From assembly GCA_944386565.1 (NCBI GenBank), contig CALXBO010000004.1:1-64000 (forward strand): 64,000 nt of DNA, given 5' to 3'. The notes beneath the pieces were generated by a model. It ran no database searches, was not told the origin of the DNA, and worked only from the letters and a program-made list of their open reading frames with translations. Of the stretch, positions 52,955-61,632 are shown one piece after another (the stretch's first letter is position 1; every line of letters begins with the position of its first letter). The stretch is from an uncultured Ruthenibacterium sp. (lineage in GTDB: Bacteria > Bacillota > Clostridia > Oscillospirales > Ruminococcaceae). Position numbers and translations under genes: made by a program.

Positions 52955-54244
52955 ATGAAGCTCAATTACCGCCGCACCGTGTTTGTCGGCCTCGCGTTCA
53001 TGTCCATCTGCGCGTTCTGGCAGGTGTACGACAACATCATCCCGCTCATCCTGAAATACACGTTCCATGTCGACGACACGCTCACGGGAGTCGTCATGGC
53101 CATGGACAACATCCTCGCGCTCGTCATGCTGCCGATGTTCGGCAAGTTCAGCGACAGGACGCGCACCGCCATCGGCCGCCGCATGCCGTACATCCTCGGC
53201 GGAACCATCGGCGCGCTGCTGTTTATGTTCCTTCTGCCGCTGGCCGAGCGCACCGAAAACCTCGCGCTGTTCTTCATCGGCCTTGCGCTCGTGCTCATTT
53301 CGATGGCCACGTACCGCAGCCCGGCCGTCGCGCTGATGCCCGACGTCACGCCCAAGCCCCTGCGCAGCCAGGGCAACGCCGTCATCAACCTGATGGGCGC
53401 CGTGGGCGGCATGCTGATGCTGGCCGCGATGCAGTTCCTGCTGCCCGGCGCGAAAGAGGGCGAGACCTACCGCCCGAACTATCTGCCCATTTTCATCGTG
53501 CTCGGCGTTTGCATGGCCGTGTGCGTGGCGCTGCTGTTCTGGAAGATCAACGAGCCGAAGTGCGTGGCCGAGATGGAGGCTGAGAGCGCCGGGCTCGAAG
53601 AGGAACCCGAACCCGAGAAGAACGCAGGCACGGGCGAAAAGCTCAAGGGCCCGCAGCTGCGCAGCCTGCTTCTCATCCTCGCCAGCGTCGCGCTGTGGTT
53701 CATGGGCTACAACGCCGTCACGTCCGGCTTCTCGCGCTACGCCACGCAGGAGCTCAACGGCAGTTTCTCCATGATCCTCATGGTCTGCACCGCGGCGGCC
53801 ATCGTCTCGTATCTGCCCGTCGGCTGGGTGGCCGCGCGCATCGGCCGCAAAAAGACGATCCTGCTCGGCGTGCTGATGCTGGGCTGCTCGTTCGCCGCCG
53901 CGGCGTTCTTCCACGCGGTGACGCCGTTTCTGTACGTGTTCTTCATCCTCGCGGGCATGGGTTGGGCGTTCATCAACGTCAACAGCTATCCGATGGTCGT
54001 CGAGCTCTCGAGCGGCAGCGACGTTGGCCGCTACACGGGATACTACTACACCGTGTCCATGACGGCGCAGATCATCACGCCGGTGTTCTCCGGCTTCCTG
54101 ATGGGGCACGTCGGCTACCGCACGCTGTTCCCGTACGCCGCGTTCTTCGTGTTCGCCAGCTTCGTCACGATGCTCTTCGTGCGCCACGGCGACGCGCGCC
54201 CCGAAGCGAAGAAGGGCCTCGAAGCCTTCGACGTGGACGACTGA
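52955..54244 (+). CDS. MFS / GPH-like sugar transporter
   Basis: 429 residues with 12 predicted transmembrane segments and a charged central loop (about 205-235, Glu-rich). FGKFSDRTRTAIGRRMPYILGG is the MFS loop 2-3 motif of sucrose/SLC45- and GPH-like permeases; TYRSPAVALMPDVTPKPLRSQGNAV is also typical. It probably imports a di- or oligosaccharide for the adjacent GH79-like enzyme, although it has its own promoter. AAAGGAGGA precedes the ATG. Confidence 0.87.
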   Translation: MKLNYRRTVFVGLAFMSICAFWQVYDNIIPLILKYTFHVDDTLTGVVMAMDNILALVMLPMFGKFSDRTRTAIGRRMPYILGGTIGALLFMFLLPLAERTENLALFFIGLALVLISMATYRSPAVALMPDVTPKPLRSQGNAVINLMGAVGGMLMLAAMQFLLPGAKEGETYRPNYLPIFIVLGVCMAVCVALLFWKINEPKCVAEMEAESAGLEEEPEPEKNAGTGEKLKGPQLRSLLLILASVALWFMGYNAVTSGFSRYATQELNGSFSMILMVCTAAAIVSYLPVGWVAARIGRKKTILLGVLMLGCSFAAAAFFHAVTPFLYVFFILAGMGWAFINVNSYPMVVELSSGSDVGRYTGYYYTVSMTAQIITPVFSGFLMGHVGYRTLFPYAAFFVFASFVTMLFVRHGDARPEAKKGLEAFDVDD

Positions 54245-54263
54245 TCTTCATACCAGAAACGAA

Positions 54264-54295
54264 AGCCCCGGGGAGTATCCCCGGGGCTCCTTTTA
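54264..54295. terminator. Terminator between convergent MFS and kinase genes
   Basis: 11-bp stem AGCCCCGGGGA/TCCCCGGGGCT, then CCTTTT on the plus strand; overlaps the kinase stop codon. Confidence 0.85.
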
Positions 54296-56560
54296 TTGCA
54301 TGGTCCCGTCGCCGTATTCCTGCGCGGGCGCCGGTGCGGCGCACAGCGGGAAGGAGAGCGTCACCTTGAACAGGTCTCCGTCCGTCGTCACCGCCAGCGT
54401 GCCGCCCTGCAGCTCGGTGAAGCTCTTGGCGATGGCGAGCCCGAGACCGCTGCCGTCGGTGCTGCGGTTGCGGTCGCCGCGCACAAAGCGGTCCGTGATG
54501 TGCTCCGCGTCGAAGTCAAGTTCCTCGGCCGAGACGTTCTTCATCGTCAGCACGGCGCGGCCGCTCTGCTGCGTCAGCAGCAGGTAGGCCCGCGTGCCGG
54601 GCATCGCGTATTTCGTGATGTTCACGATGAGGTTTTCGAGGATGCGCCACGTCTTCTGTCCGTCGAGCATGCAGTACACTTTTTCCGGCGGGTAGACGGC
54701 GCGGAAATCGACGCCGCTCGCGGTTGTGCGGTCCTCGAGTTCACAGAGCACCTGGCGCATCAGCGAGCCGAGCTCCAGCGTCTGCGGCGTGAACGTGATG
54801 TTTCCGGACGCCGCCTTGCTCATCTCGAACAGGTCTTCGATGAGGCGCTTGAGACGCTGCGATTTCTTGTCCAGCGTCTCGATGTACGCGCGGCGCGTCG
54901 CCTCGTCGAGCGAGTCGTCTTTCAAGAGGTCCACATACGTGATGATGGCCGTCAGCGGGGTCTTGAGGTCGTGCGAGACGTTCGTGATGAGTTCCGTCTT
55001 CATGTTCTGGCTGCGCACCTTCTCCTCGACGGCGCGGTCGATGCCGTCCTGCACGGCGTTCATCTCCACGCGCAGCGCGTCGAAGATGCCGGCGTTCTCC
55101 TCCAGATGCGCGCCCGGTTCTCCCGCGGCCATGCGCCGCATGCCCTCGTAGATGGCGAGATAGTCGCGCTGGAGCTTTTCACCCCAGCGGCGCAGCGCGA
55201 AGAACAGAACGATGGAATAGGGAATCACGCCGAACAGACCGAACACCCAGAACAGGCAGAACAGCGACACGAGCGCGAGATTTACGAGCACGATGCGCAG
55301 GATGGCCTTGTCGAGCGGCTGCGAGAGGTCAAACTCCCCGAGTCGGTGTGCGAATGCGCGCCCCTTGCGCCAGAGGTATGCCACAAAGGAGCGTCCGGCC
55401 AGCGCGCGGAAAAAGCCCTTGCGCGGCAGATGCGCGAGCAACAGCGCGCTCACGAACACGAGCGCCAGCGGCGCAAACCACGCTGCGAACCCCATCACGA
55501 TGCACAGAAACGAGATGATCGGCTGCGGGAACAGGCTCCCGGCAAAGTTTTCCGCCTTGAAGCTGCCCGTGCACAGGAGCATCAGGAAGTCGGCCATCGC
55601 GGCGAAAAGTCCCAGCGCGAGGACGAGCCCCCACAGCGGGAGGTCGGTGAATGCGCGCGCGGACATCTGCGCGCCCAGCGCGAGTTTCCTCTTGGCCCAC
55701 ACGGCGGCCGCGGCGGCCATCCCCGCGGCCACGGCCGCGACGGGGAGGTACACCACGTAGCCGAACTGCGTCATGCCGTCGCGCATGATCTGCCGGCGGA
55801 TGCCGTCATAATCCAGCGAGGAAAGCGGTTCGCACACCGCCAGCACGACGGTCACGTCCGGCACGTACGGTGAAAACGTGTCTCCGTATAAATCCGTCAG
55901 ATTCGAGAAGATATCTGTCACGGAATATTTCACGCTGAAGCGCATCCAGTCCGAAAACGACGAGAGCCCGCGCTCGGTCGTCCACCGCCCGGCGAGGCTC
56001 TCCAGTACGGGTCCGTTCCGGCCGAACGAAAAACTCGCGGTGAAGCGAACGTCGGACGGCAGTTCGTCCTCCTGCGCGAGCGTGATCTCCGCGCTTGCCA
56101 TCTCGGCGGGCGCCGCGTCCGTGTTGTCCGCGAACGGCGTCGTGTGGACGCCGATGTCCGCGAGCCCCGCGAGGTCGGAGGATGTGTTCGTCAGCAGCAC
56201 GCGGCCCTCGGGGTCCAGCACGGCATAGGAGAAATTTCCGTACCCGCCCAGCACCGCCTCGAGCTGCGCGTCGAAATAATTGCGCATGTTCGCGGCGCTG
56301 TCCGCGTCCCAGCCCTCCGGCGTCTGCGCGTCGGGAGCGTAGTACTCGGAGGGCGTCAGCCCCGCAGGTTCGCCCTCGGCCTGCCATGCCAGCGCGTAGG
56401 CCGTCCAGACCATCGGGTTCTGCAGCGATGTGTAGAAATCGCTCGTGAACGGCGTGACGGCTCCGGCGGCCAGCGTGGAGACGCACAGCGCCAGCCCCGA
56501 CAGAGCGGCCAGCAGCGCGCAGACGAGCGACCATTTATATTTTTTCGATCTTGTATCCAA
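54293..56560 (-). CDS. Large membrane sensor histidine kinase
   Basis: 755 residues. An N-terminal membrane helix (about 10-33), a roughly 230-residue extracytoplasmic region, then about five membrane helices (about 265-470) and a HAMP-like linker lead into HisKA (NVSHDLKTP, His530) and the HATPase domain (N-box LIVNITKYA, G1 GSGLGLAIAKS). The N-box Asn is followed by Ile-Thr rather than the usual Ala-x-x-Lys context but is otherwise normal. It phosphorylates the response regulator whose 3' end overlaps its start by 26 bases. The ligand is unknown. Confidence 0.92.
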   Translation of the reverse strand: MDTRSKKYKWSLVCALLAALSGLALCVSTLAAGAVTPFTSDFYTSLQNPMVWTAYALAWQAEGEPAGLTPSEYYAPDAQTPEGWDADSAANMRNYFDAQLEAVLGGYGNFSYAVLDPEGRVLLTNTSSDLAGLADIGVHTTPFADNTDAAPAEMASAEITLAQEDELPSDVRFTASFSFGRNGPVLESLAGRWTTERGLSSFSDWMRFSVKYSVTDIFSNLTDLYGDTFSPYVPDVTVVLAVCEPLSSLDYDGIRRQIMRDGMTQFGYVVYLPVAAVAAGMAAAAAVWAKRKLALGAQMSARAFTDLPLWGLVLALGLFAAMADFLMLLCTGSFKAENFAGSLFPQPIISFLCIVMGFAAWFAPLALVFVSALLLAHLPRKGFFRALAGRSFVAYLWRKGRAFAHRLGEFDLSQPLDKAILRIVLVNLALVSLFCLFWVFGLFGVIPYSIVLFFALRRWGEKLQRDYLAIYEGMRRMAAGEPGAHLEENAGIFDALRVEMNAVQDGIDRAVEEKVRSQNMKTELITNVSHDLKTPLTAIITYVDLLKDDSLDEATRRAYIETLDKKSQRLKRLIEDLFEMSKAASGNITFTPQTLELGSLMRQVLCELEDRTTASGVDFRAVYPPEKVYCMLDGQKTWRILENLIVNITKYAMPGTRAYLLLTQQSGRAVLTMKNVSAEELDFDAEHITDRFVRGDRNRSTDGSGLGLAIAKSFTELQGGTLAVTTDGDLFKVTLSFPLCAAPAPAQEYGDGTMQ

Positions 56561-57233
56561 TGCCCCACACCACTTTCAGATACTTGGGTTTCTTCGGGTC
56601 GATCTCGATTTTCTCGCGCAGGTTGCGCAGATGCACCATGACGGTTTCGGTGTTGACGGCGCGCTCGTTCCACACGCGCTCGTAGATCTCCTCGGCGGAG
56701 AACACGCGCCCGGGGTGGCGGATGAGCAGTGAGAGGATCTTGAATTCCAGCGGGGTCAGGCGGACGTTTTCTCCGTCGGCGGTCACGGTCACGGCGTCCT
56801 CGTTGAGCTCCAGTTCGCCCACGCGGTACACGCGGGAGCCCTCGTCGGGCGCGTCCCCGGAGCGGGAAAAGCGCTCGTAGCGGCGCAGCTGCGCGCGCAC
56901 GCGGGCGAGCAGTTCCATCGGCACGAAGGGCTTCGTCACGTAGTCGTCGGCGCCGATGTCGAGCCCCGTGATCTTGTCGACGTCCTCGGACTTGGCCGAC
57001 AGGAAGATGACGGGGATGTCGGATTCGCGCCGCAGCGCCAGAACCATCGAGATGCCGTCCATCACGGGCATCATCACGTCCGCGATCACGAGGTCGACGC
57101 CGCCCTCGCGCACCGCGTCAAGGCCGGCGCGCCCGTTGGCGGCCTTCCTGACGGCGTACCCCTGATTCTCCAGATAAATGCCGATGCCGTCGCGGATCTC
57201 GGCGTCGTCCTCCACGACAAGGATGCATGCCAT
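56535..57233 (-). CDS. OmpR-family response regulator
   Basis: 232 residues. Receiver domain with ILVVEDDAEIRDG, the phosphorylated Asp52 in VIADVMMPVMDG and the conserved SAKSEDVDK and KPF; the C-terminal winged helix has LTPLEFKILSLLIRHPGRVFSAEEIYE and TVMVHLRNLREKIE. AGGAGGG precedes the ATG. It is 46 bases after the sigma gene and overlaps the kinase. Confidence 0.95.
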   Translation of the reverse strand: MACILVVEDDAEIRDGIGIYLENQGYAVRKAANGRAGLDAVREGGVDLVIADVMMPVMDGISMVLALRRESDIPVIFLSAKSEDVDKITGLDIGADDYVTKPFVPMELLARVRAQLRRYERFSRSGDAPDEGSRVYRVGELELNEDAVTVTADGENVRLTPLEFKILSLLIRHPGRVFSAEEIYERVWNERAVNTETVMVHLRNLREKIEIDPKKPKYLKVVWGIGYKIEKI

Positions 57234-57279
57234 GTGCGCGTTCCCTCCTGAGCTTTGTTTCCCCCACAGTATACCACAA

Positions 57280-57783
57280 TCAAACGGCGGCGCACAGTTG
57301 TTTTTTCAGAATGCCGCGCGCGCGGTAGACCTGTGTCTGCACGGTGCGCGGCAGGCGGTTCGTAGCGCGAGCGATCTCGGAGGCGGAGTAGCCGGCGAGA
57401 AAATACAGCGTGCCTGTCTCGCGGTACGTGCGGGGCAACGCGCGCACGGCGCGCGCGGTGTCCTGCGCGGCGCACCGCGCCTCGACGCGCTCCTCAACGC
57501 TCGGCGCGCTGTCGGCAAACGCCGCCAGCGTCTCGTCGTCCGCCGCGGACGAGCGGCGCGTGTGCGCGCACTTCAGATGATCTTTCGCCTTGTTCACGGC
57601 GATGCGGCACAGCCAGGCGCGCGGCGCCTCGGCGGGGCAGGAGTCCCGGTGCGTCCACGCGGCGAGAAACGTCTCCTGCACGAGGTCTTCGGCGGTGTAC
57701 GCATCGCGGACCAGCTGCCGGCAGACGCTGTACACCAGCTTTTCGTATTGGATCACCATAGACTCGAACGCAGCCTCGGTCAC
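57280..57783 (-). CDS. ECF-type RNA polymerase sigma factor
   Basis: 167 residues. Region 2 (LVYSVCRQLVRDAYTAEDLVQETFLAAW) and region 4 (YSASEIARATNRLPRTVQTQVYRARGILKK) are clear. The start is GTG 57783 with AAAGGGGG upstream; a TACAAT -10-like box lies at 57821-57826 (minus). No anti-sigma gene follows; instead a two-component pair does, on the same strand, suggesting one operon. Confidence 0.9.
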   Translation of the reverse strand: MTEAAFESMVIQYEKLVYSVCRQLVRDAYTAEDLVQETFLAAWTHRDSCPAEAPRAWLCRIAVNKAKDHLKCAHTRRSSAADDETLAAFADSAPSVEERVEARCAAQDTARAVRALPRTYRETGTLYFLAGYSASEIARATNRLPRTVQTQVYRARGILKKQLCAAV

Positions 57784-57893
57784 GGCGTGCGCCCCCTTTC
57801 CGCATCATTTCACTGTACGCATTGTACCGCCCGATTCGGAAGACAGCCCGGTAAAAAAACAAAAGATTTTCGAAAGATTGACATTCCTGCGCC

Positions 57894-57922
57894 TTGTGCT
57901 TTCGGACGGGGAATGTTACACT
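57894..57922 (+). promoter_or_regulatory. Promoter of the UMF1-family gene
   Basis: TTGTGC (57894-57899), 17-base spacer, TACACT (57917-57922) with a TGT extension. It diverges from the sigma gene. Confidence 0.6.
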
Positions 57923-57959
57923 GAAAGAAATGCAGCAGGAAAAAGAGGAGTGGAAATCC

Positions 57960-59288
57960 ATGTTTCTGAAGCGATATACCAAGGAGGAAAAGAGCTGGAT
58001 GATGTACGACTGGGCCAACTCCGCCCACTCTGTCATCGTCGTCACCATCCTGCCGATCTTCTTCAATTCCATTGCCACCGAGCGCGGCATGAGCATCTGG
58101 GGCTACGCCACGAGCGCCGCCATGCTCATCGTGGCGCTGATGGCCCCCGTCATGGGCGCATTCGGTGACTTCCGCGGCTGGCGGAAGAAACTGTTCTTTA
58201 CGTTCATGCTCATCGGCGTGCTGGCGTGCGCCGGGCTTGCGGTCACGCCGATGCTCGATCTGTCCACCGCCGAGGCGATGGAAAAGGTCGCGTTCGCCAT
58301 CCTTGTGCTCTACATCATCAGCACCATCGGCTTTGCGGGCGCGAACCTGTATTACGACAGCTTCCTCAACGACGTCACCACCCCCGAGCGCATGGACAGC
58401 GTGTCCACCATGGGCTACGGCATGGGCTACATCGGCGGCTCCACCATTCCGCTGCTGATGTTCCTCATCCTCGTGGGCGCGTTCGGCGTCGACATGATGG
58501 CGGCCATGTCCTTTGCGTTCGGCCTCACCGCCGTGTGGTGGTTCGTGTTCAGCATCCCTCTGCTCAAGAACGTCGAGCAGAAGAGCTGGATCGAGCGCGA
58601 GGAGCACCCCGTGCGCAGCAGCCTTTCGAAGCTGGGCGCGACGGCACGTGAAATTTTCCGCAACAAAGCCATGTTCGTCTACCTCATCGCATACTTTTTC
58701 TATATCGACGGCGTGAACACCGTCATCCATATGTCGACGAGCTACGGCGACACGCTGGGCCTTGATTCCACCGCCATGCTGTTGGCGCTGCTGCTCGTGC
58801 AGGTGCTGGGCCTGCCGTTCGCGCTGCTCTACATCAAGCTGGCCGACCGCTTCGGCGCGCGCTTCATGGTGGGCGTGGGCATCGGCGTGTACTGCTTCAT
58901 CACGGTGTTCGCGTTCTTCATCAGCGAGACGTGGCACTTCTGGGTGCTGGCGGTGCTCGTCGCCACGAGCCAGGGCGGCATCCAGGCGCTGAGCCGCAGC
59001 ATGTTCGGCAAAATGATCCCCGACAAGGCGCGCACGGGCGAGTTCTTCGGATTCTACGACATCTTCGGCAAGTTCTCCGCCATCATGGGCCCGACGCTCG
59101 TGGCCGTGACGAACGGCATCGCCGCGGACGTCATCTCCCGCAACTCGACGGCCTCCGTCGAGGAGATCGAGGCGATGGCCGCTCCGTGGGGCGTGCTGAG
59201 CATCCTCATCATCTTCCTCATCGGCGGCGCGCTGTACTTCCTCGTTCTGCCGCGCTATCTGAAGCGCGGCGAAGGAAAGGCGGACTGA
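57960..59288 (+). CDS. UMF1/Atg22-like MFS permease
   Basis: 442 residues, about 12 transmembrane helices. YDWANSAHSVIVVTILPIFF is the signature of the UMF1 (Atg22/BtlA-like) MFS family, whose bacterial substrates are mostly unknown; efflux of amino acids or lipid-linked compounds has been suggested for relatives. ATG 57960 (GAGGAG 10 bases upstream) is preferred; ATG 57930 is possible. It lies 3 bases before the phospholipase-like gene. Confidence 0.88.
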   Translation: MFLKRYTKEEKSWMMYDWANSAHSVIVVTILPIFFNSIATERGMSIWGYATSAAMLIVALMAPVMGAFGDFRGWRKKLFFTFMLIGVLACAGLAVTPMLDLSTAEAMEKVAFAILVLYIISTIGFAGANLYYDSFLNDVTTPERMDSVSTMGYGMGYIGGSTIPLLMFLILVGAFGVDMMAAMSFAFGLTAVWWFVFSIPLLKNVEQKSWIEREEHPVRSSLSKLGATAREIFRNKAMFVYLIAYFFYIDGVNTVIHMSTSYGDTLGLDSTAMLLALLLVQVLGLPFALLYIKLADRFGARFMVGVGIGVYCFITVFAFFISETWHFWVLAVLVATSQGGIQALSRSMFGKMIPDKARTGEFFGFYDIFGKFSAIMGPTLVAVTNGIAADVISRNSTASVEEIEAMAAPWGVLSILIIFLIGGALYFLVLPRYLKRGEGKAD

Positions 59289-59291
59289 TCC

Positions 59292-60194
59292 ATGGCCGAA
59301 GCATACACACATCTTCGCATCGCGCGCGCGGCGCGCGGCGCGTTTCAGCTTCCGGGCTGCGAGGAGGCATACCTCCTCGGCGCAAACGGCCCGGACCCGT
59401 TCTTTGCGTACAAGATCCTCTCGAAACACAAACCCGTGCCGCTGCCTGAGATCGGCAGCCGCATGCACACCGAGCGCTGCGGCGAGTTCCTGACGGAGCT
59501 GCTCGCGCGCAGCGAGACGCCCGCACAGAAGAGCTACGCGCTGGGCTTTCTCACGCACTACGCGGCCGACCGCGTGTTCCACCCCTACGTCGCGGCGTGC
59601 ACCGCTCCGGGAGGAGCGTTCTGCCGCGCCGAGGGCCACGGCTTCTGCGAAGTGGCGCTCGATACGTATTTTCATATGAAAGACACCGGGCGCGGCGGCG
59701 TTCCATCGAGAGAAGCCGCCGTCATGCCCGCCACGCGCGAGCTGGCCGAGGTCGCGGCGCTGCTGCGCTCGTGTATCCGCAGCGTGTACGGCGAGGACAT
59801 TCCGTTCCTGGCCGTCACCGATTCGTTCCGCCATTTCCGCCGCCTGCACGCCTTTTTCTTCTCGCCGCTCGGCGGAAAGAAGGTGCTGGCTGCGGCGGCT
59901 GAGAAAACCGTGCTGCGCCGTCCGGGCTACGCATTGTCCCACATGACGCCGGCGTGCGCTCCGCGCAAGGGCTTTGCCGACGTGTGGGTGAACCCCTTCA
60001 CGGGCGAGACCGTGCACGCCGGGCCGGATGCGCTGTGCCGCGAGGCCGAGACGTCCGCCGCCGCGCTGTGCGAGATCGCGCTGCGCTACTGGGACGGCCG
60101 GGCCGACGCGTCGGTTGTGTCCGCCGTCATCGGGTCCGACAGCTACGAGACGGGCCTGCCGTGGGAACAGAGCGCGCAGGCGGCCGGGGCCTGA
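59292..60194 (+). CDS. Zinc-dependent phospholipase C-like protein
   Basis: 300 residues of the Zn_dep_PLPC family: AYTHLRIARAARG start, NGPDPFFAYKILS, LGFLTHYAADRVFHPYV and the metal-ligand-rich HGFCEVALDTYFHMKD. Relatives hydrolyse phospholipid head groups or remain uncharacterised. No signal peptide is present, unlike secreted toxins, so an intracellular lipid role is more likely. It follows the UMF1 gene and precedes a YhhN-family gene. Confidence 0.85.
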   Translation: MAEAYTHLRIARAARGAFQLPGCEEAYLLGANGPDPFFAYKILSKHKPVPLPEIGSRMHTERCGEFLTELLARSETPAQKSYALGFLTHYAADRVFHPYVAACTAPGGAFCRAEGHGFCEVALDTYFHMKDTGRGGVPSREAAVMPATRELAEVAALLRSCIRSVYGEDIPFLAVTDSFRHFRRLHAFFFSPLGGKKVLAAAAEKTVLRRPGYALSHMTPACAPRKGFADVWVNPFTGETVHAGPDALCREAETSAAALCEIALRYWDGRADASVVSAVIGSDSYETGLPWEQSAQAAGA

Positions 60195-60297
60195 ACCATC
60201 ATCCATACCGTCATGCGGGGCGGACGCGCCGCCGGGCCGGGAAGGCCTGCGGAGCGCCCGCCTTTTTCGTCCGCCGGAATCAGAAGGAGGGCTATTT

Positions 60298-60999
60298 ATG
60301 CAGACTGTCCTGCTCGCCGTGTGCATCGCACTCTCGCTCGGCACTCTTGCCGTGCTGGTGCGCATCGCGTACAGCCGCCGGCATTTTCACCGCTACGCCG
60401 CCGCAAAGACGGCCGCGAGCGCGGCGTTTCTCATCACGGCCGCCGCGGGCTTCATGTCCCGCGGGAGCTTCGGCACACAGGGTGCGCTGCTCGCGGCGGG
60501 GCTCGTGCTTTGTTTTGCGGGCGATGTGCTGCTCGGCCTCGCCAACGTGCGCGCTGCGTACTTCGGGCCGTTCTTTGCGTCCGGTGCGGCATCGTTCTGC
60601 GCGGCGCACGCCGTGTTCTGCGTGCTGTTCGCGTCGCAGCAGACGCTCAGCCCCGCGCATTTCGTCCTGCCGGTGCTCCTCACGGCCGTGTTCGCCGTGT
60701 GCGCACGCGATACCCGCCGGTTCCGTCTGCGCCGTATGAAAGTCCCGGCGCTCGTGTATACGTTCTTTGTGGGGTTGATGTGCTCGCTCGGCGTGTCGCT
60801 GTACCTCGTGCGGGGCGGTGCGCTCGGAGCGCTCTCGGCCGTGGGCGGCGCGCTGTTTCTTGTCTCGGATGCGGTGCTGCTGTTCCTGTATTTCTATCAC
60901 AAAAAGCGCGCCGTGCTGCGCGCGGCAAACCTCATCACCTATTACCTCGGCATGCTGTGCCTCGCACTCACGGCGGGCATGGCCGCTGCGCATTTGTAA
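60298..60999 (+). CDS. YhhN/TMEM86-family protein (lysoplasmalogenase-like)
   Basis: 233 residues, about eight transmembrane helices. LVLCFAGDVLLGL and ALFLVSDAVLLFLYF are the conserved acidic membrane motifs of the YhhN/TMEM86 family, which in characterised members cleaves the vinyl-ether bond of lysoplasmalogens. AGAAGGAGGG precedes ATG 60298. The 103 bases before it include a GC-rich imperfect hairpin ending in CCTTTTT. Plasmalogens are common in anaerobic Clostridia. Confidence 0.85.
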   Translation: MQTVLLAVCIALSLGTLAVLVRIAYSRRHFHRYAAAKTAASAAFLITAAAGFMSRGSFGTQGALLAAGLVLCFAGDVLLGLANVRAAYFGPFFASGAASFCAAHAVFCVLFASQQTLSPAHFVLPVLLTAVFAVCARDTRRFRLRRMKVPALVYTFFVGLMCSLGVSLYLVRGGALGALSAVGGALFLVSDAVLLFLYFYHKKRAVLRAANLITYYLGMLCLALTAGMAAAHL

Positions 61000-61025
61000 A
61001 AAAGTTGTGACACGCATGCCGGACG

Positions 61026-61054
61026 TTGGATTTTGAAGAGAATTGTGGTATACT
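61026..61054 (+). promoter_or_regulatory. Promoter of the 166-residue membrane protein gene
   Basis: TTGGAT (61026-61031), 17-base spacer, TATACT (61049-61054) with a TGG extension. Confidence 0.75.
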
Positions 61055-61087
61055 GGCGTTATCTATAAAACGGAGTCGATTCTCACC

Positions 61088-61588
61088 ATGATCAATATCA
61101 CAAACAAAACATACTATGCGATCTGCGTGCTGTGCGCGGGCCTTACCGCACTGGGCGGGCTTCTGCTCGTGTTCGGCACATACGTCAGCGTCCTGTATAA
61201 CATCGTCAGTATCCTGATGGCGTTTTCCATGATGATGATGTGCGTGCAGAAGGCGCTTCCGAAAGAGTTCCGCTATTCAGCCGCCGCGTCCATGGTCCTG
61301 TGGCTGTTCACGATGGTCCCGACCGGCGAGGGCTACAACCTTCTGTCCATCCTGGGCGGCGCGCTGGCGTGGCCGGTGTTCGCGTGGCCGTATTTCCACC
61401 GCGCGCAGCCGGAATCGTTTGTGCGCAAGACGGGCTCGATGGTGTTCGTCGCGGGCGCGGCGCAGCTCGTCGGGAGTTTTGCGCCGCTGTCGCAGATGTT
61501 CGCGGCCGTTCTGTCTGTCGTATTCGCGCTGATCTACGGGCTGTTCTCGTATTTCCTGTTCAAGGGAGAGGCAGAACACGAATCGTGA
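61088..61588 (+). CDS. Hypothetical integral membrane protein (166 aa)
   Basis: 166 residues with about five hydrophobic segments and short loops. I do not recognise a family. It has its own promoter; CGGAG lies 11 bases before ATG 61088. It is followed 44 bases later by the GHL10 lipoprotein gene and may be co-transcribed. Confidence 0.75.
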   Translation: MINITNKTYYAICVLCAGLTALGGLLLVFGTYVSVLYNIVSILMAFSMMMMCVQKALPKEFRYSAAASMVLWLFTMVPTGEGYNLLSILGGALAWPVFAWPYFHRAQPESFVRKTGSMVFVAGAAQLVGSFAPLSQMFAAVLSVVFALIYGLFSYFLFKGEAEHES

Positions 61589-61632
61589 CGCGCCCGGGCG
61601 CATAGGATGAAATCAAAAAGGAGACTTGTCCC

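Noticed and set aside
60205..60285. Terminator between the phospholipase and YhhN genes
   Set aside because: A GC-rich imperfect inverted repeat before CCTTTTT exists, but the pairing is broken and I cannot draw a stable stem with confidence.
57810..60365. 851-codon open frame on the minus strand
   Set aside because: Low-complexity Arg/His/Asp-rich translation antisense to the UMF1 and phospholipase genes; a GC-rich shadow.
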